Shown here: positions 36,877 to 44,717 of the stretch, piece by piece
Layout of the letters: the number at the start of each line of letters is the position of its first letter
Position numbering within the stretch: the stretch's first letter is position 1
NCBI GenBank assembly: GCA_009733745.1
Contig: WNWL01000005.1
Coordinates: 434,001 to 498,000 of the forward strand
Reading direction: 5' to 3'
From: Oceanobacillus sp. HTM 045
GTDB lineage: Bacteria; Pseudomonadota; Alphaproteobacteria; Rhodobacterales; Rhodobacteraceae
DNA length: 64,000 nt
The notes under the pieces: model-generated
Seen by the model: only the letters and a program-made list of their open reading frames with translations
The model's database searches: none
Told to the model about the DNA's origin: nothing
Translations under genes and position numbers: made by a program

Positions 36877-37180
36877 CGGTGGGGCGAAGGGTGATGCGTG
36901 CCGCGGCGAAGCTGCCTTCGTCGTCGGTGAAATCGACCTTTCCCGAATTCGCTTCGACCGCCACGGAGATGGCGAAGGGACGGGAGGGGAGGAGGGGGCG
37001 TTTGAATTTCATGCGTTCGATCCGGCCCATCGATAGGCCGTGACGTGCCAAGTGATGGGAGAGATGCGCGAGGATCACCGCCCCGGGGACGATCGGATTC
37101 CCGGTGAAATGCCCGTCGAGGCAGGGGCTCTCCGGTGGAATGCCGTTGCTCTCGCGGAAACGCAGAACCTCGCCGTTCAT
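36869..37180 (-). CDS. Small hotdog 3-hydroxyacyl-ACP dehydratase (ApeI-like)
   Basis: A 103-residue FabZ/FabA-type hotdog protein. The catalytic region is LDGHFTGNPIVPGAVILAHL, with His in DGHF and the NPIVPG turn; family members normally have HFPG. RIERMKFKRPLLPS follows. With the fused dehydratase it would give this cluster two DH activities, as known clusters have (ApeI and ApeP). The start at 37180 follows the end of the lipoprotein gene by 14 nt. Confidence 0.87.
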   Translation of the reverse strand: MNGEVLRFRESNGIPPESPCLDGHFTGNPIVPGAVILAHLSHHLARHGLSMGRIERMKFKRPLLPSRPFAISVAVEANSGKVDFTDDEGSFAAARITLRPTDG

Positions 37181-37194
37181 TTCTGCCCGGCCCG

Positions 37195-37611
37195 TCAGCT
37201 CGCCTTCATGACCGTGATCTCCCGCTGGATGTCGTCCTCCAGGTTGGAGACCCAGTGGTTGTAGTTCGGGTGGATCTCGCCGGTCTCGGCTTTGTAGTTC
37301 AGGTTGCGGGAGTCCTTGTAGACGATCGAGAAGGTCTCGGTGTTGAAGAGCACGTCGACCTGCGCGGAATGCTTGCCGCGCACGTTCACGCTGCCGACAA
37401 GGTGCCCGGTCCCGGCCCGCTCGAAGGTCCAGCCGCGCTGCGCGCCCGCTCGGATGATCGCGGCCTCGTAATCCTGGAGCGACAGCGGCTTCGCGGGCTC
37501 GACCGCAACGGCCGCGAACGGCGTGTCCTGCACGTTGCGAAGGGTGGTCGTCCGGCAGCCCGCGACGGCCACGATAACTGCCAGAACGACGCAGCAAAGG
37601 ATCGATCGCAT
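37195..37611 (-). CDS. Small lipoprotein of the polyene cluster
   Basis: A 138-residue predicted lipoprotein: signal peptide MRSILCCVVLAVIVAVAGC with lipobox VAGC and acylated Cys19. The mature part is about 120 residues with beta-rich segments (WTFERAGTGHLVGSVNVRG, QVDVLFNTETFSIVY) and the repeated NYN/NLNY pattern NLNYKAETGEIHPNYNHW. I do not recognise a named family with confidence. It lies between the glycosyltransferase and dehydratase genes in the same orientation, so it probably helps assemble or anchor the pigment at the outer membrane. Confidence 0.7.
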   Translation of the reverse strand: MRSILCCVVLAVIVAVAGCRTTTLRNVQDTPFAAVAVEPAKPLSLQDYEAAIIRAGAQRGWTFERAGTGHLVGSVNVRGKHSAQVDVLFNTETFSIVYKDSRNLNYKAETGEIHPNYNHWVSNLEDDIQREITVMKAS

Positions 37612-37648
37612 GAGATGGTATCCGCCAGAATTCTCAACTGCGCGGAGA

Positions 37649-38401
37649 CTATCGTATCAGGTTCAGCGCGATCAAGAGACGCCGCGGGTGCAGCCGGTTG
37701 CGCCAGACGTGGCGGCTGACGACGCGGGTGATCCGCATCGTGTCGAGCGCAGGGCGATAGTGGCTCGGGCGTTGCTGGAATCCCTCATATCGCGCCGCGA
37801 TCGGCACCCTGACGATCCGGAGCCCGGCCCTCGCCGCGCGGATCAGCACGGACGTCTCGTAGGTGAAGTGCTCGCGCTCGTCCGGAGGCACGTTGACCTC
37901 GCGGACGAGGCGTGCCGGGTAGAGCCGCATGCCGCACTGCGCATCGCGGATCGGCTGCCCCGCCGCTATGCCGATCCACCAGTCGCCGAAACAGATCGAG
38001 GCGTAGCGTTTGGACGGGATCGAGTCGCGATCCGCGAAGCGGTCCCCGACGACGAGCGCGCCGGGGGCCGCTCGCGCCGCGTCGATGAAGGCCGGGATAT
38101 CTTCGGGGTCGTGCTGGCCGTCGGCGTCCAGCGTGATCACGCCGTCCGCGCCTGCCGCAACCGCGTGGGCAAGGCCCTCGGCAAGGCGGATCCCCTTTCC
38201 GCGGTTCTCCTCGTGGCGGATGATGGTGACATCGAGCCCCGCGAGCGCGTCCGCGGTCCCGTCGGTGGAACCGTCGTCGACAACGATCACGCGGCCGACA
38301 TGACGCAAAGCGCCCTCCACCACCTCGCGAATCGTCTGCCGTTCGTTGTGCGCCGGAACGAGGACAGCCCATTCCGGCTCGCCCGCCGGAAAGGCGGGCA
38401 T
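37649..38401 (-). CDS. Family 2 glycosyltransferase (dolichol-phosphate mannosyltransferase-like)
   Basis: A 250-residue GT-A glycosyltransferase starting MPAFPAGEPEWAVLVPAHNER. The nucleotide-sugar motifs are IVVDDGSTDGTADAL (DDGS) and VITLDADGQHDP (DAD). The QCGMRLYPARLV and ERE-HFTYETSVLIRAA regions complete the domain. No C-terminal transmembrane pair is evident. In aryl polyene clusters a GT2 domain is often fused to the acyltransferase and probably builds the lipid or sugar anchor. It starts within the last codons of the methyltransferase gene (shared base at 38401). Confidence 0.88.
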   Translation of the reverse strand: MPAFPAGEPEWAVLVPAHNERQTIREVVEGALRHVGRVIVVDDGSTDGTADALAGLDVTIIRHEENRGKGIRLAEGLAHAVAAGADGVITLDADGQHDPEDIPAFIDAARAAPGALVVGDRFADRDSIPSKRYASICFGDWWIGIAAGQPIRDAQCGMRLYPARLVREVNVPPDEREHFTYETSVLIRAARAGLRIVRVPIAARYEGFQQRPSHYRPALDTMRITRVVSRHVWRNRLHPRRLLIALNLIR

Positions 38402-39132
38402 CAGCGGACGGCCTCGTACTCGGAGAAACAGCCAAGGATCACCCGGTGCTCCACCTTCGAGAACCCTGCATCCTGCATGATTGCGGCCACCTCGTCGCGC
38501 GGTGTCATCTGATCCATCGTCTCCCAGTAATAACGCATCAGCCGACCGGCTTCCCGGTTCCAGCTCAGCAGCAATGTCAACGCGGGCAGGATGTGCTTGA
38601 AATATGTCCGGAACAGGAAGCGCCCGACCGGGCTGGCGGGGACCGTGACGTCGAGGATCAGGGCCTTGCCGCCGTCCTTCAGCACCCGCCTGAACTCGCG
38701 GAAGGTGGCGTCGAGGTCGTCCACATGCCGGAGCGCAAAGCCCATCGTCAGCAGGTCGAAGCCGCAGTCCCCGACCTTGAGGTCTTCGGCCGTCGACTGG
38801 ATGTGACGACAGGGGACGGATTTGCGGGCTTCCGAGATCATGCCGGCGGACGGTTCGACGCAAACGATCCGCTCCGGGCTTACGGAAACCTCCATCAGCG
38901 CCCGCGCGACCGGCCCGGTGCCCGAGGCAACGTCGATCGCCCGCATGTCCGGCCTGACGCCAGCGCGGCGGAGGGCGCTGCGGCGATAGGCACCACCCGC
39001 CCCGAACCAGCCCCAGCGGGCTATCCCCTCGTAGTGGCGCGCGGTCCGGTCGAAGATGGATCTGAGGAAGGCCTGCTTCTCGCGCGGGCTGGAGTAGTAG
39101 TCGCCCACGACGAAAGGTCTCCGCTTGTCCAT
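38401..39132 (-). CDS. Class I SAM-dependent methyltransferase (UbiE-like)
   Basis: A 243-residue methyltransferase from the ATG at 39132 (MDKRRPFVVGDYYSSPREKQ). SAM-binding motif I is RAIDVASGTGPVARALM, motif II VCVEPSAGMISEARK, then FDLLTMGFALRHV and ALILDVTVPA. Aryl polyene head groups are often methylated, which would suit this gene at the head of the operon. An ATG 22 codons upstream is possible but adds a non-conserved tail. It is the first gene of the minus-strand cluster. Confidence 0.8.
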   Translation of the reverse strand: MDKRRPFVVGDYYSSPREKQAFLRSIFDRTARHYEGIARWGWFGAGGAYRRSALRRAGVRPDMRAIDVASGTGPVARALMEVSVSPERIVCVEPSAGMISEARKSVPCRHIQSTAEDLKVGDCGFDLLTMGFALRHVDDLDATFREFRRVLKDGGKALILDVTVPASPVGRFLFRTYFKHILPALTLLLSWNREAGRLMRYYWETMDQMTPRDEVAAIMQDAGFSKVEHRVILGCFSEYEAVR

Positions 39133-39304
39133 CGCTCGCTCGTGTCCTTCTTCGGTGCAAAGGGTGGAGGGCCAATTGGGCGCATGACCTGATACCATCG
39201 TGCAGGTGCGGCGCAAACTTTCGTCGGTCGTGGCGGCCCGCGAAACGACGGTGGCTGTTCGCGCGGCGCCGGGCTGCTATTCTGGCGCCGCGATCGGAGT
39301 GTGA

Positions 39305-40141
39305 ATGGGGATGGTGGAACTGGTCGGCCTCGATGAAGCAGAGGGTGCGGCGTCGCGGGCCGGCGTTGCCCAGTGGTGCCGCACGCGGGTCTTCGAGGTG
39401 GCGATCCTGCTGTGGAGCCTCCCCTTCGCGCTGGCGATCCTTACCGTCTTCCAGGTCCACCGCCCGCCGCGCCTGGTGCGCTGGGCGCTGCGGCGCTGGT
39501 CCCTCGGCTTCGTCGCGGCGGCGCGGGTGATCGTCGGCGTGAGATACGAGATCGAGGGGCGGGAGAATATTCCGGCCGGTCCGGCGATCTACGTCTGCAA
39601 CCACCAATCATACTGGGAATCCATCGCCCTGACTGGTCTGATCCCCGATGTGAACGTCATCTCCAAGGCGGAGTCCGCCCGGATCCCGGTCTTTGGGTGG
39701 GGTCTGAGCCACGCACCGATGACCTTCGTGCATCGCGACCGCCCGGGGACGAATATCAGGCGGGTCATCCGCGAATCCCGGAAGTACCTGAAGGAAGGGC
39801 GGAGCGCGCTCCTCTTCCCCGAGGGCACGCGGGTCGCTCCCGGCGGCCGCAAGCCGTACCGGCGCGGGCTGGAGGCGCTCTACCGCTGGACCGGGGCCAG
39901 CATCGTGCCCGTCGTCCACAACGCGGGCCTCTGCTGGACGAAGGGGTTCGCGGTCAAGCACGCCGGCAGTGTGACCCTGCGATTCCTGCCGCCCATCGCA
40001 CCCGGCGCGCCGCCCGGAACCGTGGCGCGGGATCTGGAGGCGCTGATCAACGTTGAGAAGGACCGGCTGTTGCACGGTGCCGGGGCCGCCCGGGATCCGG
40101 ACGTGGCCGACCGGACGCCTGAACCGAACTACGGAGGTTGA
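39305..40141 (+). CDS. 1-acyl-sn-glycerol-3-phosphate acyltransferase (PlsC-like)
   Basis: A 278-residue membrane acyltransferase with an N-terminal hydrophobic segment (FEVAILLWSLPFALAILTVF). The HX4D-type motif is NHQSYWES, with Glu in place of Asp, a variant seen in some proteobacterial AGPATs. FPEGTRVAPGGRKPYRRG and IVPVVHNAG follow. It could make phosphatidic acid or acylate the polyene lipid anchor. It diverges from the polyene operon across 172 bp, which must hold both promoters, and is followed 1 nt later by a lipoprotein gene. Confidence 0.88.
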   Translation: MGMVELVGLDEAEGAASRAGVAQWCRTRVFEVAILLWSLPFALAILTVFQVHRPPRLVRWALRRWSLGFVAAARVIVGVRYEIEGRENIPAGPAIYVCNHQSYWESIALTGLIPDVNVISKAESARIPVFGWGLSHAPMTFVHRDRPGTNIRRVIRESRKYLKEGRSALLFPEGTRVAPGGRKPYRRGLEALYRWTGASIVPVVHNAGLCWTKGFAVKHAGSVTLRFLPPIAPGAPPGTVARDLEALINVEKDRLLHGAGAARDPDVADRTPEPNYGG

Positions 40142-40142
40142 A

Positions 40143-40430
40143 ATGAAATCCTTTCGCGCATTGCTGGGGGTCGCCGCGGTCGCGGTGCTTGTCCAGGGCT
40201 GTACGGGCGATGCCGCGGACCGCGGGCTTGGCCCCGCCTGTTCCGATGCACTCGATGCAGGGTATTCCGAACTCGAACGGGCGCGCGTGAACGGCTTCGG
40301 CGGCACCGTGAAATGGTCCCGCGCCGCGAGCCTGCTGAGTGCGGCGCGCATCCAGGAAGGTTTCGGCGAATACCAGAACTGCGTCGTCAAGGCGCGGGAG
40401 GCGCGCGGGATCATCAGGGAGATCCGTTGA
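40143..40430 (+). CDS. Small predicted lipoprotein
   Basis: A 95-residue protein with a lipoprotein signal (MKSFRALLGVAAVAVLVQGC, Cys20 in LVQGC). The mature 75 residues are helical and charged (AGYSELERARVNGFGGTVKW, ARIQEGFGEYQNCVVKA), a pattern seen in small alpha-helical outer-membrane lipoproteins. No named family is evident. It begins 1 nt after the PlsC-like stop, so the two are co-translated. Its last 17 nt overlap the convergent GntR gene. Confidence 0.75.
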   Translation: MKSFRALLGVAAVAVLVQGCTGDAADRGLGPACSDALDAGYSELERARVNGFGGTVKWSRAASLLSAARIQEGFGEYQNCVVKAREARGIIREIR

Positions 40431-41115
40431 TCCCGGACCCGGGCGCGCCTCTCAGCCGGCGGAAGCTCATCGAGATGTGCGCCCGGCGGATATGGCCGAC
40501 CGCCGCCATGTCGCCGATCCTGACCGCCGCGAGCGTGTCGGCGACCTCGCGGCGGAAGATCGAGACTTCCTCCGCGAGGTCGATCCGGTGGATGGAACGT
40601 ATCCAGATGCGAGTGGTGCGATAGTAGAGTCGCTCGCTGATCTCGCGCAGCGGCTCGTTCTCCGTCAGGGCCATAAGGGCATGGAAGAAGTCGATGTTCA
40701 CCTGCGCGAAGGCGCGAGGGTCCGGCGCGCGCTCGAGAGCTGAGATCCTCCGCAGGCAATCTTCCATCCTGTCTGCGGCGAATGCCGTGTCGGCCACGGG
40801 GTCGAGCCGGCCGAGGAGTTCGGCGAGTTCCATCCGGAGCCGGTAGGTCTGGGCCAGCGTCTCGATGTCCACGTCGGTCACGAGCGTCCCGACGCTCTGG
40901 ACGGACTGCACCAGCCCCTCGTTCTCGAGCCGGGCGAGCACACGGCGAAGAGGGGTCCGGCTGACACCGAATTCTTCCGCCAGCGCCTCTTCCGACAGCT
41001 TCTGCCCGGGGAGGTAGTCGAGCAGCGAGATGCGCTCGCGGATGATCGCGTAGATCGCGCCGTGCCGCTCGCGGACCGATGGCGCCGCCGCGGGGGCGCG
41101 CGCCGTACCGGTCAT
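40414..41115 (-). CDS. GntR-family (FCD/FadR-type) regulator
   Basis: A 233-residue regulator. The N-terminal winged helix is LPGQKLSEEALAEEFGVSRT then PLRRVLARLENEGLV. The C-terminal all-helical FCD domain (RMELAELLGRLDPV, NIDFFHALMALTENEPL) binds a small carboxylate. The ATG overlaps the argE-like stop as ATGA, so it is in an operon with that gene and probably controls both it and the divergent eutB-like operon. A perfect palindrome TGTATACA at 42349 is a candidate site. Confidence 0.88.
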   Translation of the reverse strand: MTGTARAPAAAPSVRERHGAIYAIIRERISLLDYLPGQKLSEEALAEEFGVSRTPLRRVLARLENEGLVQSVQSVGTLVTDVDIETLAQTYRLRMELAELLGRLDPVADTAFAADRMEDCLRRISALERAPDPRAFAQVNIDFFHALMALTENEPLREISERLYYRTTRIWIRSIHRIDLAEEVSIFRREVADTLAAVRIGDMAAVGHIRRAHISMSFRRLRGAPGSGINGSP

Positions 41116-42272
41116 CCCGAAAGCCTCGCGCATAGACCTTCGAGCATGCCGATGCAGGCGGCCAGCTGCGAGCGCTCGACATACTCGTCCGGCTTGTGCG
41201 CCTGCATGATCGAACCCGGTCCGCACACCACGCAGGACATGCCGATTTCCTGGAACAGCCCCGCCTCGGTGCCGAACGCAACGAGGTCGGCCGCGTCCGA
41301 CCCGGTCAGCTCCGAAACGATCGCGCGCGCCTCGTTCGGGGCGGTGGGAAGGAGGCCGGTCACTTCCCCAATTGTCAGCCGGCGGATGTCGGCGTCGGGG
41401 GAGACGGCGCGCATGGCGGGGACGAGGACATCGGCGGCGTAGCGGTCGATCTCGGATTTCACGAAATCCGCATCGTCCCAGTGGACGGGGCGCATTTCCC
41501 AGTCGAGCTGACATTGCCCGGGGATGACATTATGCGCCACGCCGCCGCTCAGCCGGCCGATCTGAAGCGTCGTCCAGGGCGGGTCGAACCGGGTCTGCGC
41601 CGGCGCCCGGTCGCGTAGCGCGTCCGAAAGCTCCATCAGTCGCGTCGCATACCTTACGGCGTACTCGACAGCGTTCACCCCGGCGGAAGGGCGCGAGCCG
41701 TGCCCCTCCGCGCCGGTGAACTCCGTCGTGTACTCGCAGCAGCCCTTGTGCCCCTCGATGATCCGCATCGAGGTGGGCTCGCCGATGATCGCCACGGAGG
41801 GGCGGATCCCGTCGCGCTTCAGCTCCTTCACCAGCTCCTGCGCGCCGAGGCAGCCGACCTCCTCGTCGTAGGTAAAGGCGAAGTGCAGCGGGCGCTTGAG
41901 TTCCGCCGCCGCGAAATCTGGCGCGATCGCCAGCGTCGCGGCGATGAAGCCCTTCATGTCGCAAGCGCCGCGGCCATAAAGCCGGCCATCCTCCTCGCGC
42001 ATCTCGAACGGGTCGCTAGTCCAGTCCTGGTCCTCGACCGGCACCACGTCGGAATGGCCGGAAAGCACGATCCCGCCGTCACCCTCCGGCCCGAGGGTGG
42101 CGAAGAGGTTGGCCTTGGTCCCGCTCTCGTCGGTCGAGATTCGGGTCTGCGCCCCGAGTCGCCCGAGCATGTCGGAGATCCACATGATCAGCTCGAGGTT
42201 GCTCTCGCTTGAGACGGTCGGGAAGGCGATCAGTTCGCCCAGCAGGCCGACTGTTTCATCGAGCCTGTTCAT
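41112..42272 (-). CDS. M20 family deacetylase (acetylornithine deacetylase-like)
   Basis: A 386-residue metallopeptidase-family enzyme. Zinc motifs are VLSGHSDVVPVEDQDW, RGACDMKGFIA and the catalytic glutamates in FTYDEEVGCLG. The dimerization domain contains HGSRPSAGVNAVEYA. Family members remove an N-acyl group from acetylornithine or related amino acids. Its operon with a GntR regulator, opposite eutB/eutC-like genes, suggests breakdown of an N-acylated diamino acid and not arginine synthesis. The specific substrate is not determined by the sequence. Confidence 0.85.
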   Translation of the reverse strand: MNRLDETVGLLGELIAFPTVSSESNLELIMWISDMLGRLGAQTRISTDESGTKANLFATLGPEGDGGIVLSGHSDVVPVEDQDWTSDPFEMREEDGRLYGRGACDMKGFIAATLAIAPDFAAAELKRPLHFAFTYDEEVGCLGAQELVKELKRDGIRPSVAIIGEPTSMRIIEGHKGCCEYTTEFTGAEGHGSRPSAGVNAVEYAVRYATRLMELSDALRDRAPAQTRFDPPWTTLQIGRLSGGVAHNVIPGQCQLDWEMRPVHWDDADFVKSEIDRYAADVLVPAMRAVSPDADIRRLTIGEVTGLLPTAPNEARAIVSELTGSDAADLVAFGTEAGLFQEIGMSCVVCGPGSIMQAHKPDEYVERSQLAACIGMLEGLCARLSG

Positions 42273-42348
42273 CGGGTGTCCCCGCGCGGAAATCCGGTGC
42301 AGGATGGGACGGTCGGGAGGGGCAGCAACATGGCATGCTTTCTCATGC

Positions 42349-42356
42349 TGTATACA
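42349..42356. promoter_or_regulatory. Candidate GntR operator in the divergent promoter region
   Basis: TGTATACA is a perfect 8-bp palindrome typical of GntR/FCD-family sites. It lies 76 nt from the argE-like start and 185 nt from the eutB-like start, within the 269-bp intergenic gap. Nothing else distinct was seen in that gap. Confidence 0.45.
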
Positions 42357-42541
42357 CCAAAGTCGAGACTGATGCCCATCCTGGCCTGAGGCAAGGTTTT
42401 TCTCGCGGCTTCGGCCATTGACCGAGCGGTCGGGAGTGGTGCAGTACACAACATGACCGACAGCCGCCGCCCTGCCAGATATCGGACGGAACACCGCATG
42501 GGCGCTGCGGCGGCATTTTGCGACACCGTTGGGAGCCAATC

Positions 42542-43552
42542 ATGCACGGACTCGCGCTCTCGGACATCATGGCGGCGCGGCGGGCGATCGCGGGGAAGGC
42601 GGTCGAAACGCCGCTGGTGCCTTCTCCCTTCCTGTCGGACCGCGCCGGGGCCGAGTTCCTGCTGAAGCTGGAGATCTGCCAGCCAATCGGCGCGTTCAAG
42701 CTGCGCGGCGCGGCGAACGCGATGGCTGCGCTGTCGGATGGCACGCCGGGCGTGACCTGCTGTTCCACTGGCAATCACGGCCGCGGGGTGGCCTGGGCGG
42801 CGCGGACGCACGGGGTGCGGGCGGTGGTCTGCATGTCGGAACTGGTGCCGGAGGTGAAGGTCGAGGGCATCCGCGCGCTTGGTGCGGAGGTGCGCATCAT
42901 CGGGCGCAGCCAGGACGAGGCGCAGGTCGAGAGCGACCGCCTCGTGGCGGAGGAGGGGCTGGTCGCCATATCGCCCTTCGACGACAGGCATGTGATCGCC
43001 GGGCAGGGCACCATCGGGCTGGAACTGCTGGAGGCGCGGCCCGACCTCGAGGCGATCCTCGTGCCGGTCTCGGGCGGCGGGCTGGTCGCCGGGATCGCGC
43101 TGGCGGCCAAGGCGATCCGGCCGGATATCAGGATCATCGGCATCTCGATGGACCGCGGCGCGGCGATGCATGCCTCGCTGGAGGCGGAGAGGCCTGTCGA
43201 GGTGGAGGAGGTCGTCAGTCTCGCTGACAGCCTCGGCGGCGGCATCGGGCTCGACAACCGCTTCTCCTTCGCGCTCTGCCGCGACCTGCTGGACGAACTG
43301 GTCCTCGTCACGGAGGCGGAGATCTACCGGGCGATGCAGGCGCTCTACTACGAGGACCGGATCGTCTGTGAAGGCGGCAGCGCGGTCGGCGCCGCCGCGC
43401 TGCTCGCGGGCAAGCTTCCGGGGCTGAAAGGGCCGGTGGCGAGCGTCATCACCGGGCGGAATGTGGACATGCAGGTCCATGCCGACATTATGCAGGGCCG
43501 GGACGTGCGGCTGGGCGGGATGCTGCTTAAGGGAGAGCGCTATGGGCCGTGA
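42542..43552 (+). CDS. EutB-like threonine dehydratase family PLP enzyme
   Basis: A 336-residue fold-type II PLP enzyme. The Schiff-base lysine is K53 in QPIGAFKLRGAANAM. The phosphate loop is CCSTGNHGRGVAWAA, and VPVSGGGLVAGIALAA follows. It resembles EutB, the hydroxyectoine-utilization dehydratase, as well as threonine/serine dehydratases. The next gene, an ornithine-cyclodeaminase family protein overlapping by 11 nt, is the EutC partner, which favours the EutB reading. No eutD/eutE hydrolase, uptake system or MocR-type EnuR is nearby. Confidence 0.78.
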   Translation: MHGLALSDIMAARRAIAGKAVETPLVPSPFLSDRAGAEFLLKLEICQPIGAFKLRGAANAMAALSDGTPGVTCCSTGNHGRGVAWAARTHGVRAVVCMSELVPEVKVEGIRALGAEVRIIGRSQDEAQVESDRLVAEEGLVAISPFDDRHVIAGQGTIGLELLEARPDLEAILVPVSGGGLVAGIALAAKAIRPDIRIIGISMDRGAAMHASLEAERPVEVEEVVSLADSLGGGIGLDNRFSFALCRDLLDELVLVTEAEIYRAMQALYYEDRIVCEGGSAVGAAALLAGKLPGLKGPVASVITGRNVDMQVHADIMQGRDVRLGGMLLKGERYGP

Positions 43553-44528
43553 CGTGCGCGTGCTGACCGAGACCGACCTCCGGGGCGCGGTGAAGCTCGA
43601 CCTGACGGCGGTGGACGTGGTGGAGCGCGCCTTCGCCGCGCTGGCGGGCGGCAGGGTGGTGATGCCGCCGATCCTGTCGATGGACCTGCCGGACGTGCAT
43701 GGCGAGGTGGACGTCAAGACCGCGTACATCCCCGGCTTCGATGCCTTCGCGATCAAGGTCTCGCCCGGCTTCTTCGACAACCCGAAGATCGGGCTGCCGA
43801 GCCTGAACGGGCTGATGATCCTGTTCTCGGCCCGCACCGGGTTGGTCGAGGCGCTGCTGATGGACAACGGCTACCTGACCGACGTTCGCACCGCCGCCGC
43901 GGGGGCGGTGGCGGCGCGCCACCTCGCGCCGGCCGAGGTGCGGACGGCGGGGGTGATCGGCACCGGAGTGCAGGCGCGGCTCCAGGTGGAGGCGGCGCGG
44001 CTGGTGCGTCCGTTCGGGCGCGTGCTGGTCTGGGGCCGCGACTTGGGCAAGGCGGAAGCCTGCGCGGAGGACCTCGCCGCGCGGCTCGGCATCGAGGCGG
44101 TCGCGGAGCCGGACCCGGCGCGGCTGGTGGCGGAGAGCCAGCTTGTCGTGACCACCACGCCGTCGCGCGAGCCGGTGCTGCGGGCCGAGTGGCTGCATCC
44201 CGGCCTGCATGTCACCGCGATGGGCTCGGACCAAGAGGGCAAGGGCGAGATCGCGCCGGAGGCGCTGGCGGCGGCGGATCTCTACGTCGCCGACCGGGTG
44301 AGCCAGTGCCGCGAACTGGGCGAACTGCGGAGTGCCATCGCCGCGGGGCTGATGAGCGCGGACGGGGTGCCGGAGCTGGGGCAGATCATCGCCGGGACCG
44401 CCGCGGGGCGGGTCTCGGACGAGCAGGTGACGATCTGCGACCTGACCGGGACCGGGGCGCAGGACACGGCGATCGCCAACCACGCGCTGGCCGCTGCCGG
44501 GGATGCGGGGACGCGGATCGCGGTGTGA
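43542..44528 (+). CDS. EutC-like ornithine cyclodeaminase family protein
   Basis: A 328-residue NAD(P)-dependent enzyme of the ornithine cyclodeaminase/mu-crystallin family. It has the Rossmann motif GVIGTGVQARLQVEAARLV. The substrate region reads MDNGYLTDVRTAAAGAVAAR. The final segment DLTGTGAQDTAIA is family-typical. EutC works with EutB in hydroxyectoine breakdown, while other members make proline from ornithine. Together with the EutB-like gene and an M20 deacylase this suggests catabolism of a diamino or hydroxyamino acid. A gene-end hairpin lies 51 nt after the stop. Confidence 0.8.
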   Translation: MGRDVRVLTETDLRGAVKLDLTAVDVVERAFAALAGGRVVMPPILSMDLPDVHGEVDVKTAYIPGFDAFAIKVSPGFFDNPKIGLPSLNGLMILFSARTGLVEALLMDNGYLTDVRTAAAGAVAARHLAPAEVRTAGVIGTGVQARLQVEAARLVRPFGRVLVWGRDLGKAEACAEDLAARLGIEAVAEPDPARLVAESQLVVTTTPSREPVLRAEWLHPGLHVTAMGSDQEGKGEIAPEALAAADLYVADRVSQCRELGELRSAIAAGLMSADGVPELGQIIAGTAAGRVSDEQVTICDLTGTGAQDTAIANHALAAAGDAGTRIAV

Positions 44529-44578
44529 ATTCGGGCTGCTTCTGGATGGGCATCCTGCGGCCGGATCGGGCCGTGAAG

Positions 44579-44637
44579 GCCGGTCGCAAGGTTGCGACCG
44601 GCGTAACCATCTGAAATAAAACGATAAAATAGTTAAC
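44579..44637 (+). repeat. Gene-end hairpin/GTTAAC element, copy 2
   Basis: Arms GCCGGTCGCAA (44579-44589) and TTGCGACCGGC (44592-44602) pair perfectly around GG, then 21 nt, then ATAAAATAGTTAAC (44624-44637). It follows the eutC-like gene in the same sense. The arm sequence differs from copy 1 but stays self-complementary. Confidence 0.6.
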
Positions 44638-44717
44638 GGCGCGTGGGGGCAAGCTGTGGCGGCCCCCGAAAACGGTGTGCCGGCGAGTTTCGGCGCGATC
44701 AGGGAGGCGGATTTCGT

